The translations under genes and the position numbers were made by a program. Below are positions 33,395 through 43,123 of a DNA stretch of 64,000 nt, piece after piece. Source of the DNA: Blastomussa wellsi (taxonomy: Eukaryota; Cnidaria; Anthozoa; Scleractinia; Plerogyridae); assembly GCA_947652115.1 (NCBI GenBank), contig OX393567.1, positions 15,409,178-15,473,177 of the forward strand, given 5' to 3'. Numbering within the stretch: position 1 is the stretch's first letter; each line of letters opens with the position of its first letter. A model generated the notes under the pieces. It made no database searches. It saw nothing but the letters and a program-made list of their open reading frames with translations, and had not been told where the DNA came from.

Positions 33395-33879
33395 AAGCGC
33401 TAAAAATACCTATCATTTCACAGTTGATCCACATTTATTTTTTGACAGCTATCTGGCAGAGAATGGTGGATGTAGCATTCCCAAGCTTCAACATTTCAAT
33501 ACCCCATACACGTTAGCGACTCCGGCGCTCACTTGTAAGCACCCCTCCCGCCTGCTAAATTCAAAATACGCTCCGCCATCCATACAAAGTACATCCGGAC
33601 GCATTTGTATACATATATTCTTAAATACATTCTTTTCTTGTATGTTTCCTTAACTTCAAGAACGTGATATAAATGAAAATACTGGAACCAGTATTGAGAT
33701 CGGTAATAGACATTTTAAAGCGATTTTTGAGCCCATCTTCTTTTTTTCTTAACTAAATTTTCGGTGGCTTCTGCCCACGTTCACCTCGCCCTGATGAAGG
33801 TTAAAAAAATTTAGTTAAAGAAAAAAAAGATTGACTTAAAAAGCGATTTAAAATGCTTTTAACTTAACAAACACCATAT

Positions 33880-34690
33880 TTGCCTTAACGTGTCTATGGC
33901 CGCTCGCCTGACCTCTTTAATCTTCCAACAGTATAAGACGGAGTTGAGTGTTTAGTTGAAGAAAACGAGTGTGGATGAAAGTGTCCATGCGAGAAAAACA
34001 GAAGAGGTTAATCTTTCCACAGCCATTGAAACAGTAGCAATAACCATAGGAACATAGCAAGCGAGTAATGAAAGCTGTACTCACAATGCACTGGACACTG
34101 TCTTTCTGTATCTCGCTATGTTCAATGGCTCATGTCCGTTTGGTTGTCCTTGGTGAAGTTGATCTTGTATTTGAGTTTGATGATGGATGAGCTTTTTAGC
34201 ATAGCAACAAGTTGAGACAATTATACACAGTAGAACAACTATCGAGATGTAATAAATGGTCATCATCTTGTTCCAAAACACCGCAGTGGCAAAGCTGATG
34301 CTTAGAATTCAAAACCAGATCACAATCGCAAGAACTTTTATAGAAGTGATGACTTGTCTGTATCTCATGCCCAGTAACAGGGCGACAAGTCTGTCCACGC
34401 CTATTGCGGTCAGTGTGAACAGAGATACCAAACACAAAACCTGCCCTAGAAAAAGGGTGAAAGCAGCCACGTCACGGCAAATATTCAAGCTTTTGTTAAC
34501 TATAGTCATTAGAAATAAGGCAAAGAGCGGCTCCAAGAGAATCCCAACACAGAAATCAGCGAGCGCCAGTGGATGAAGGCGGATGAAGGGACGACTCCTT
34601 GTGCAGTGCAGCTAGGATCACAGTATTACCTAACGTTGAAGTGATGGCGAGAAAAAGATGAAAGGCTATGACGAGAAACCATAATGCACG
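33880..34690 (-). pseudogene. GPCR pseudogene, near full length, multiple lesions
   Basis: Minus-strand homology covers almost the whole receptor. The third-loop cassette is intact (34081-34281) and the TM2-TM4 part lies in another frame (34309-34536). The lesions are a nonsense TAA in the TM7 stretch before the NPxxY region (about 33950), at least one frameshift between the two open parts, and a short deletion near 34572 removing part of the loop before TM2. No start-to-stop frame survives. Confidence 0.85.
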
Positions 34691-35444
34691 GGGCCCGAAT
34701 AATAAACTTGCAGTACAAAAAGGTTCATAATCCTTATCATTGCGCGAAAACGTACACTAACGGCTATCCGCTCAAACGGCGTTTTGCCGTGCACTTGCCG
34801 TTCACCAGCCGTTCAATAAAATTTTGTATCCGTTTGCACGGCTTGTGTTATCCGTTCAAAAAAAATTGCCGCCGTTCGCACGGCTTGTCTTATCCGGTCA
34901 AAAAAAATTGCTGCCGTTCGCACGGCTTGTGTTATCCGTTCAAAAAAAATAATAACTTCAGCCGGTTATTAGTTCAACCGCTTGCACGGCTAGGGTTATG
35001 CGTTCAGAACTCAGTCGTAGAAACAAGTTTGGTTACCCGAACAACACAACCTCTCTAACGTCTACGAATATCAATGCAAAGTCTGGTCAAAACAAAGATG
35101 TTATCCGATATACGTATGTTAATCGCTATTTCACACACAAGAATTTCGCATAATTATTGCACTTGGCTTCCCAAGACTACCAAGAATCTACAGTCGCTAA
35201 AATCCTTTGCAAGGTGGTTATTCTTGAAGTTCTTTATTACTTAGCTGAAATTTCAACTTCGTGCGGTTGTCATTATGCAATTCTAACTCGTTGTTCATCA
35301 GTTCAGAAAAGACACTCGATCGTGTAAACAAGTCCGGATCTCGTCAAAACAAAGATGTTATCCGACATAAATATGTCAATCGCTATTGTGAGGTCGAATT
35401 TCACACACAAAAATTTCTCTGAATTATCACACTCGGCTTCCCAA

Positions 35445-35728
35445 TTACTGCGGTTTTCAATAACATGCGAACTCTGAAGTTCAAAACCCAACCAATGATT
35501 GCGTTTTTCGCTACCGTCAATCATAATTACGGTAAAAGTTAATGAACCTTGAAAATCAGAAACAAACAAAATGGATCGTTGTCTACCAATCACAACTGAC
35601 AGACGTGACCTTTTGACCCTGTTGAAGCGTACCTCTGTTTTCTGAGAGGTCCGCCTGATGATTGACGGCAGCGAAAAACGTAGCCGTCGACATGAACAGA
35701 GTTCGCATGTTTCTGAAAACCGCAGTAA
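35445..35728. mobile_element. 284-bp foldback MITE nested in the composite transposon
   Basis: The ends are TTACTGCGGTTTTC and its inverse GAAAACCGCAGTAA, extended by GCATGCGAACTCTG-type inverted sequence. It interrupts a CTTCCCAA/GACTATCAAG phrase whose uninterrupted version (CTTCCCAAGACTACCAAG) is present in the neighbouring direct repeat at about 35167, which identifies the insertion precisely. Confidence 0.8.
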
Positions 35729-35891
35729 GACTATCAAGAATCTACAATAGCTAAAATCTTTTGCAAGGCGGTTATTCTTGAAGTTTTTTATTACTTAGTA
35801 TACTCTTCGAATTTTCGTGCTTACTGTTTGTTTTTCCCTTCGTGACTTTAGAAAAATGACGCGAAGCAATCTTTCATAACGCTAACGAACG

Positions 35892-36106
35892 TGTCGCGAT
35901 CGGAAATTATTGCGTGACCATTATTTGCTTTTATCGTTTTGTTTGTGATCACGTGCGCCGAGCGCGTGGTCACTGGACCTTGAACAATGTATCAATTCTA
36001 GAGAGAGTGAGGTTCTTGTAATCAAAAAAGGTCTAAGAGAGAAGATTAAAACGAGTTTATTATCATAACGTGAGTTCCTTATGTCGGTGTAAACCGATTC
36101 CCGACA
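35892..36106 (+). repeat. 5' LTR of BEL/Pao element
   Basis: 215 bp, 99% identical to the 3' LTR. Differences are T-C-T versus T-A-T near 35999 and GGTG versus GGCG near 36088. Confidence 0.92.
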
Positions 36107-36142
36107 TAAAGTGGCGACCCTGCCAGGACGAGCGAACAGAAG

Positions 36143-37435
36143 ATGGCGAAAACAATCGACCAACTTACAAAAGCGATCAACGCAAAGCTGCAGACCCTTA
36201 AACTAACGCAAGGACAAGCAACCACCGCGATCGAGAACAAAGCGGTCATATCAATGGAGAGATTGCAAAACACGTTAAAGAAGAAAGTGGAAGAAGTCCA
36301 CGACCTGAAAACCGAGATGCAAGAACTGATGTTTGAAGCAGAAAAAGAGGAGCTCGAAATCGTGGAACAGAGCACAGAAATTGAAGAGCGTGTAAGTGTG
36401 TTTGAGAAGACAATCGACCAGCTTGACGTGACGATCAAGGAATGCAAACACGCCAAAACACAAACAGAAGGGAAAGAAAAGGAGGACCATGACGCACAGC
36501 TCAGAGAGAAAAAGTACGACGAGGAAATGCGGTTCGAAAAGGCCAAGCTGGAACAAAAGCTAAAATTCGAGAAGAAAATCGAAGAGAAAAAGGAGCAAAA
36601 CATCAACGCCAAGCTGCCAAAACTTGTCATCACTAAGTTCAAAGGCACACCCGCCGACTGGTTGCGGTTTTGGGGTCAGTTCGCAGCAGAAATTGACGCA
36701 GCAGATGTTTCACAGATCACGAAGTTTTCCTACCTTAAGGAGCTTTTGGAGCCACAAGTTCGACCGTCCATAGATGGCCTCCCGTTCACTACAGAAGGCT
36801 ACGAACGAGCGAAGAATATCTTGAAGACAAAATTCGGGAAAGAAAGTGAAATTGTAAACGCTTATGTTGACAGCATCATGTCACTTCCCGCGATTTATGG
36901 GGCAAACCCAAACAAGGTGTCGCAGTTCTATGAAAAATTATGCTCAAATGTTCAAGCACTCGAAACAATGGGCAAACTCGGGGAGGTGAATGGCTACGTA
37001 AGGATGACTCTGAACAAATTAGAAGGAATTAGAGGAGACTTGGTGAGAACCGACGATGATTGGCAAGAATGGAAATTCCCGCAGCTTGTAGAGGCATTGC
37101 GAAAGTGGACTGTGAGGAATCCGCCGAAAACCATTGAAGATCTTGAGAAACCAACGTCACAGAAACCGCCATTTAAACCGCCATCTAAATTTCCGAAGCC
37201 AAGGGACAGAGTTTTCAACTCAAGGCAAGAAGAATGGAAACCAAGACCATGTGTCTACTGTGAATCCAGCGGACACAAATCAGTCGAATGTGACAAGATA
37301 GTGGGCTTGGAACTAAGGAAGAAGCACCTCAGCGAGAAGAAATTGTGTTTCAACTGCACTGGCGCTAAGCACCGGGCTGCTGAATGTCGGATCGTTAGAA
37401 GTTGTCAAAAATGCAATGGTAGACACCACACATAA
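36143..37435 (+). CDS. BEL/Pao Gag, 430 aa
   Basis: The N-terminal 150 residues are rich in Lys/Glu with heptad character and likely coiled coil. A Gag-like DUF1759-type region follows (PADWLRFWGQFAAEID to SIMSLP). The C-terminal part has zinc knuckles of the C-x2-C-x4-H-x4-C type, CVYCESSGHKSVEC and CFNCTGAKHRAAEC, then a partial third (CQKCNGRHHT). The frame stops with TAA at 37433-37435, immediately inside the third knuckle, and pol continues in the same frame. In related elements gag and pol usually form one polyprotein, so the stop is either a nonsense mutation or a read-through site. Confidence 0.9.
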   Translation: MAKTIDQLTKAINAKLQTLKLTQGQATTAIENKAVISMERLQNTLKKKVEEVHDLKTEMQELMFEAEKEELEIVEQSTEIEERVSVFEKTIDQLDVTIKECKHAKTQTEGKEKEDHDAQLREKKYDEEMRFEKAKLEQKLKFEKKIEEKKEQNINAKLPKLVITKFKGTPADWLRFWGQFAAEIDAADVSQITKFSYLKELLEPQVRPSIDGLPFTTEGYERAKNILKTKFGKESEIVNAYVDSIMSLPAIYGANPNKVSQFYEKLCSNVQALETMGKLGEVNGYVRMTLNKLEGIRGDLVRTDDDWQEWKFPQLVEALRKWTVRNPPKTIEDLEKPTSQKPPFKPPSKFPKPRDRVFNSRQEEWKPRPCVYCESSGHKSVECDKIVGLELRKKHLSEKKLCFNCTGAKHRAAECRIVRSCQKCNGRHHT

Positions 37436-37459
37436 ATCTGTGATAGAGATTCCCAGCAG

Positions 37460-40400
37460 ATGTTGCTAGCCACCGGTGAAGGAGCAGTCATTTACCCTGT
37501 CGTGGTTGTCGATGTAGACGGCATAAAATGTCGAGCATTACTGGACACTGGGGCGGGAAGTTCTTACGCCTCAGCAGCTCTGGTCAAGCGACTTGGAAAA
37601 CAACCGGCTAGGGTGGAGCACAAGAGGATTGACATGATGATGTGTTCGACTAACCAGAAGATCCAACAGTATGATGTCAAGATTTCGAACATTGTGGGAG
37701 ATTTTAACATTGCCGCATCAGTCAGCAAGGTAGATAGAAGTGTTCTATTGACCATACCGAACCCGAGATATGCTGACAAGATCCACCAGTATCCTCACCT
37801 GCAAGGAGTAGTCATGAATGACGAAGACAAGAAACCAGAGTTACCTATCCATCTGATATTGGGAGCTAGTGAGTACTCCAGGATTAAGACTGACACAAAG
37901 CCAAGAATTGGTAAAGCTGGAGAACCAATTGCCGAGCTAACTTCACTCGGATGGACAATGATGTCGGCTGGGAAAGAAGCCCACATGGGGAGCGTCTATC
38001 TCACCAGAACCTCGTCTACTGATTATGAGCAGCTATGCAATCTAGACGTGTTAGGTCTTCAGGACAGACCAGATGAGGATCAACAATCAGTATACGATGA
38101 TTTTAAGGAGCAACTGAGACAAAGTGACGAAGGATGGTATGAAACGGGATTACTATGGAAACATGGACACGATCTCCTCCCAAACAATAAACAGGGAAGT
38201 CTGAGAAGACTGGAAGGCCTCGTCAGGAAACTGCAGAAAGATCCCAACCTCCTCTCCCAGTATGATGAAGTCATTCAAGACCAGTTAGCGAAAGGAATCG
38301 TAGAGAAAGTGAATTCAGATCCAGTTGGAAGAGAGTTCTACATCCCACATAAGCCTGTTGTAAGAGAATCAGCAGAATCCACCAAACTTCGAATTGTATT
38401 CGATGCATCAGCGAGATCAAACGAAATGAGTCCGTCGCTGAACGACTGCTTAGAGACGGGACCACCCCTCCAAAACCTGCTGTGGGATGTGCTTGTAAGA
38501 AACCGTTTGAAACCCATAGCATTGGCTGGTGACCTCAAGCAGGCGTTTCTGCAGGTCCGCATCCGTCTGGAAGATCGAGACGCCCTTAGATTCCACTGGA
38601 TCAAGGACAAAGAAACATCAAATGTAGAAGTCTTAAGGTTCACCCGTGCTTTATTTGGCCTTGTCCAGTCACCATTCTTGTTAGGCGGAACACTACAGCA
38701 ACACTTAGGGAGTATGAAACGAAGATATCCAAGTGCAGTGGAGGAAATCAAAAAGAGCCTGTACGTAGACGATGTTCTCACCGGAGGACAAACGACAGAG
38801 AAGGTACGCGAACTGAAAGAGACGGCCGTCGCAGTATTTGGAGAAGCACAGTTTGAGCTACACAAGTGGCATTCGAATGAACCAGAGTTGGAAGTAAGCG
38901 GTGAACCAGAAGATGGGAAACAGAGTTACGCCAAAGAACAACTTGGGGTCAAACCCGGTGAAACCAAGATGTTGGGGCTACCATGGGACAAAACCGAAGA
39001 CACGATCGCTGTGATGTTTCCAGCGGCATCCCCAGAAGTATCTAAGAGAGAAATGTTGCGGTTCCTTGCTTCCATTTACGACCCACTTGGTCTAGCGTCA
39101 CCAGTATCCCTCGTGGGGAAGCTTTTGTATCGGGAAGTCTGTGAACAGCACCTCCCATGGGACCAGAAAGTGCCCGAGAGCATTGCAAAGCAGTGGAAGA
39201 GATTTGAGAAGAACCTTCCAGAGCAAGTTCAAGTCCCACGCAGTTTAGCAGGCTTTAAGGAATCTATCGAAGCGATAGAGTTGCACGCGTTCGGAGACAC
39301 CAGTGGGGCAGGGACGGCAGCTGCAGTGTATGCAGTTGTCTATCAAGCTTCCGGTATCACCCAGGGCTTACTGGCCGCAAAATCACGTTTAGCCAAACGG
39401 GGCCTGACCATTCCTAGACTGGAACTTGTGTCTGCGCACATGGCAACGAACCTCGCGGAAAACGTTAAGAACGCCTTAGAAGGCCAGCCAGTTAGATCAG
39501 TCCATGGATGGCTGGATAGTACTGTGGCCCTTCATTGGATCAGAGGAGAGGGGAGTGTCTACAAGCAATTCGTGGCCAACCGAGTGAACAAGATACGAGA
39601 GAAAGAGTACATTCAATGGAGGCATGTTGGTACCAACCAAAATCCCGCTGACATTGGGAGCAGAGGTTGCCAAGCGGACAAGCTGAGCGAGCTATGGTTA
39701 AAGGGTCCAGAGTGGTTGACAGAGCCTGATCGTTGGCCAGCTGACATACTAACAAAACCGAGCAAAGAATCCGAAGCGGAAGCTAAACTCACGAAAGAAA
39801 TCTTTGCAACTGCTACGGAGATCAAGGATGACCTTGATGAAGTTTTGGAGAAGAACAGTTTCTGGAAGACAGTGCGAGTAACAGCATGGATAAAACGATT
39901 CGTGAACAATTGCAAGCAGAAGAAATCAGCGAGACTCGTTGGTCCTCTGACAACATCTGAGACTGATAAGCAAGTCCACTGGTGGATTCAAAGAACGCAA
40001 GAATGCTCAAGTGGAACAGAAAAGTTCAACGAAGACAAGCTCACCCTCAACCTGCAAAAGAACAGCGAGGGGTTGTACGAGTGCCGCGGCAGAATACAAG
40101 GAAGCTACCCAATCTACTTACAACCGAGTGCAGTGTTATCAGAGAAGTTGGTTCAAGATGCGCACGTGATGACGTTACATGGGGGAGTTGGTCTCACAAT
40201 GGCGTTTATCAGACGTGATTATTGGATACCTCGACGGAGGCAGTTGACCAAGAAAGTCATAAGAGGTTGTTTCGGATGCAAGAAGTTCCAAGCAAAGGCC
40301 TTTGAAAGTCCACCACCTGGAAACCTGCCAATTGACCGTACCATGGGGTCAGTTCCTTTCCAAGTACTGGGCGTGGACTATGCTGGTCCAATACCATACA

Positions 40401-41377
40401 GAATAAACAAGACGAGAGATGGTAAAGCTTATATCCTGCTGTTTTCCTGCAGTCTGACCAGAGGTATCCACCTGGAGCTGTTGAGTAACCAAACCACTGA
40501 AGAATTTGTGAAAGCCTTAAAGCGGTTTATAGCCAGAAGAGGGAGACCACAAAAGGTGTATTCTGACAACGGAAAGAGTTTTGTGGCAGCCGCGAAATGG
40601 TTAAGAGGCATCATGAGAGACGGGAAGATGCAGGACTACCTGGCACACCAGCATATTACATGGCAATTTAACCTTAGTCGAGCGCCGTGGTGGGGCGGTC
40701 AGTTCGAGAGAATGGTGGGGCTTGTAAAGCGGGCCTTGTACAAGTCTATCGGGGGAGCGAACCTCTCGTGGAGCGAGCTTGAAGAGGTTATCCTCGACGT
40801 TGAAATCACACTCAACAACCGTCCTCTTACCTATCTAGAAGATGACGTCCAGCTACCCACCCTGACACCGCATTCTATGATGTTTGGGCAACCCAATCTG
40901 TTGCCGGAAGACGATCCTGATGCGATCGAAAGCAACGATTTAAGGAAGCGTGCAAGGTATCTCCGACGCTGCAAAGATGTAATGTGGACCCGATGGACCG
41001 GGGAGTACATCAGGAGTCTTAGAGAAAGACATAACCTCAACCACCAGAAGGGAGAACCGCTGATTAAACCCGGAGACGTCGTTCTGATTCAAGGTGACGA
41101 ACGGAACAGAGGAAAGTGGAACCTCGGGATTGTGGAGAAGCTTATCACGGGGAGAGACGGTGTTATCAGAGCAACAAGACTGAGGGCAGGGAAATCGTTC
41201 CTTGAGCGTGCAATCCAACAGTTATGCCCCATGGAATTGTCCTGTGACGGTTATCAGGAACGTCAAGTCCAAGGACTTGATCCCGCAGCCAGAGAGTTTC
41301 AACCCAGACGTAATGCAGCTGTTGCTGCAGCACAGCGTATCAAGGACATTGCTAAACAAGATGAACAATTAGTTTGA
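37460..41377 (+). CDS. BEL/Pao Pol: protease, reverse transcriptase, RNase H, integrase, 1305 aa
   Basis: Domains in order are an aspartic protease with LLDTGAG (about residue 29), a reverse transcriptase with GDLKQAFLQV, ALFGLVQSPF and the catalytic YVDD (435-438), RNase H beginning ELHAFGDTSGAG (about 607), an integrase zinc region HVMTLHGG...CFGCKK (about 900-937), and the DDE core with GVDYAGP (about 972), YSDNGKSF (about 1034) and PWWGGQFERM (about 1076-1085). A C-terminal DUF5641-like segment contains GDVVLIQGDERNRGKW. The frame is open throughout. The first Met used here is simply the first after the TAA that separates it from Gag, so the native product is probably a Gag-Pol fusion. 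Confidence 0.92.
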   Translation: MLLATGEGAVIYPVVVVDVDGIKCRALLDTGAGSSYASAALVKRLGKQPARVEHKRIDMMMCSTNQKIQQYDVKISNIVGDFNIAASVSKVDRSVLLTIPNPRYADKIHQYPHLQGVVMNDEDKKPELPIHLILGASEYSRIKTDTKPRIGKAGEPIAELTSLGWTMMSAGKEAHMGSVYLTRTSSTDYEQLCNLDVLGLQDRPDEDQQSVYDDFKEQLRQSDEGWYETGLLWKHGHDLLPNNKQGSLRRLEGLVRKLQKDPNLLSQYDEVIQDQLAKGIVEKVNSDPVGREFYIPHKPVVRESAESTKLRIVFDASARSNEMSPSLNDCLETGPPLQNLLWDVLVRNRLKPIALAGDLKQAFLQVRIRLEDRDALRFHWIKDKETSNVEVLRFTRALFGLVQSPFLLGGTLQQHLGSMKRRYPSAVEEIKKSLYVDDVLTGGQTTEKVRELKETAVAVFGEAQFELHKWHSNEPELEVSGEPEDGKQSYAKEQLGVKPGETKMLGLPWDKTEDTIAVMFPAASPEVSKREMLRFLASIYDPLGLASPVSLVGKLLYREVCEQHLPWDQKVPESIAKQWKRFEKNLPEQVQVPRSLAGFKESIEAIELHAFGDTSGAGTAAAVYAVVYQASGITQGLLAAKSRLAKRGLTIPRLELVSAHMATNLAENVKNALEGQPVRSVHGWLDSTVALHWIRGEGSVYKQFVANRVNKIREKEYIQWRHVGTNQNPADIGSRGCQADKLSELWLKGPEWLTEPDRWPADILTKPSKESEAEAKLTKEIFATATEIKDDLDEVLEKNSFWKTVRVTAWIKRFVNNCKQKKSARLVGPLTTSETDKQVHWWIQRTQECSSGTEKFNEDKLTLNLQKNSEGLYECRGRIQGSYPIYLQPSAVLSEKLVQDAHVMTLHGGVGLTMAFIRRDYWIPRRRQLTKKVIRGCFGCKKFQAKAFESPPPGNLPIDRTMGSVPFQVLGVDYAGPIPYRINKTRDGKAYILLFSCSLTRGIHLELLSNQTTEEFVKALKRFIARRGRPQKVYSDNGKSFVAAAKWLRGIMRDGKMQDYLAHQHITWQFNLSRAPWWGGQFERMVGLVKRALYKSIGGANLSWSELEEVILDVEITLNNRPLTYLEDDVQLPTLTPHSMMFGQPNLLPEDDPDAIESNDLRKRARYLRRCKDVMWTRWTGEYIRSLRERHNLNHQKGEPLIKPGDVVLIQGDERNRGKWNLGIVEKLITGRDGVIRATRLRAGKSFLERAIQQLCPMELSCDGYQERQVQGLDPAAREFQPRRNAAVAAAQRIKDIAKQDEQLV

Positions 41378-41428
41378 AGAAAGGCTTTATTGTGTATTTG
41401 ATACCTCCGGAATCAAATAGGGGGAGAG

Positions 41429-41643
41429 TGTCGCGATCGGAAATTATTGCGTGACCATTATTTGCTTTTATCGTTTTGTTTGTGATCACGTGCGCCGAGC
41501 GCGTGGTCACTGGACCTTGAACAATGTATCAATTATAGAGAGAGTGAGGTTCTTGTAATCAAAAAAGGTCTAAGAGAGAAGATTAAAACGAGTTTATTAT
41601 CATAACGTGAGTTCCTTATGTCGGCGTAAACCGATTCCCGACA
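41429..41643 (+). repeat. 3' LTR of BEL/Pao element
   Basis: 215 bp, preceded by a GGGGGAGAG purine tract and followed by AACG, which is also present just before the 5' LTR. Confidence 0.92.
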
Positions 41644-43123
41644 AACGTGCATTCGTCCAACATCACGTTTGCGAAACACAGCGTTCGGTGGCTTAATGGA
41701 AACATCAGACAAAGTGAGTCCGTAAAACTATTTTGCTAATTACTGCTGAAATGTCGACTTCGTGCGGTTGTCATTGTGCAATTCTCAACCGTTGTTCATC
41801 AGTTCAGGAAAGACACTCAGTCGTATAAACAAGTTCGGTTACCCGTTTAAAACAAATCAAAGATTATACAACTTTTCGAACGGCTACGAATCCAGCTGCA
41901 TGTTGCGAAAGTCTTGTCAAAACGAAGATGTTATCCAATATAAGTATGTCAATCGTGAGGTCGCATTCAGCCATTTTGATGTTTTGATGAAGAGCTGTAG
42001 CAAGTTTTAAAATTCCATGTGGTTACTAAGACAACGCGCTCTAGAGTCGAAGTCGATTGGCTGAACTAAGCGTTGCGTTACCGTATGCAAATATCATTGC
42101 GTTTGCAAATTAGCATATGGCGAATGTTATGCTTCGGTAAGTATAAACAACCGCTCGCCGTTCTTATTGACACAAATAGATGGTTTCGTCGTCATAAAAT
42201 AAAGGTAGTTCCCTGTACCTTTGTTACTGGTAGACATTTAACGAGAAATATGCGTAGGGATCTTTCATTTTCGAACTTTAAAACAGGTTCTGAGTTTTTC
42301 ATGTCAGAAACGCAGCATGAAAACACAAAACATCGACTCAATTTTGAATGGGGTTTCGTGATCGTCGATTCAAAATAATTATTCTCTTACCCATTCAACC
42401 GCGCGTTCTCAGCGATCCATTCGAAAAATAATTATATTATGTAGCTGTTTGCCGTTAAAGCCCCAGGTAAATGATTGTTTAGCCGCCTCTCTCGACTTTT
42501 ACATTAAAATGGTTTGCCATGTTCGATTTAGAATATTATATTTTTTCGCATCGCGAACAAAATTGATCAATCGTTTAGCCACCCCAACCAACAAAGCGTG
42601 CACAGCCGGTAAAACGCAACCAAATAAACCAAATATCGTCGAAATCGCTGGTGTTTGGTCAAACATTGTTTGCCCGTTTTAGCCACCCAACGTTACGTTT
42701 GACAAACACGATGTTGGATGGATTTAATGATTGTTTGATCGTTCAGCCGTTCACTTGAGTCGTTCAAAATTTTTCTACTGCCGTTCAGCCGTTCACTTGA
42801 GCCGTTCAAAATTTTTCTTCAGCCGTTCAGCCGTTCATCATAACCGTGTCACACGTCCTGGCTATCCGTGTGTCAGTCGTTCACTAGCCGTGCGTTTTGC
42901 CGTTCGCACGTACAGCCGCTAGTTTACGTTTTCGCGTGAGAGGTCACAGTTGACATGTTCCATATGACGTATGTCGACAAACCAGACTTGGCCAAAGTTT
43001 GAAAATTAGATTCTACTTCGTCATTGGTCAATGTCGCTAAGGAGTCACGTGAGATATGCGCGCGAAACCAGAGCGGTCACTTGCAAGCGAACCTTTGTAG
43101 TAGTTGCACGTTAAATTTTTCTT

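Larger units (their letters stand above)
35892..41643 (+). mobile_element. BEL/Pao LTR retrotransposon, complete, 5.75 kb
   Basis: Two 215-bp LTRs begin TGTCGCGATC and end CCCGACA, and they differ at two positions only. A TGGCGACC-type primer-binding region follows the 5' LTR, a purine tract (about 41418-41428) precedes the 3' LTR, and AACG flanks both ends as a short target duplication. Gag and pol are in one frame, separated by a single TAA. Near-identity of the LTRs implies recent insertion. It sits in the middle of the composite DNA transposon. Confidence 0.92.
34743..42936. mobile_element. 8.2-kb composite DNA transposon, host of a MITE and a BEL/Pao provirus
   Basis: The outer inverted ends share CGCGAAAACGTA, then ACTA and CGGCT (34743 and 42936). 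Subterminal arrays of GCCGTTCA/GTTCAAAA words line both sides: on the left a unit of about 43 bp repeated three times (about 34830-34960), on the right a unit of about 44 bp repeated twice (about 42740-42830). The core contains diverged direct repeats of about 260 bp (about 35000-35260, 35260-35780 and 41735-42000). Without its two insertions the element is about 2.1 kb and shows no transposase. No clear target duplication was found. Confidence 0.7.

Noticed and set aside
33780..33830. CTGATGA word as a hammerhead ribozyme core
   Set aside because: The required GAAA partner and closing stems are absent; the region is an A/T-rich imperfect hairpin.
35303..35737. 144-codon minus-strand frame
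   Set aside because: It crosses the foldback MITE and the direct repeats of the outer transposon, so it is not a conserved gene.
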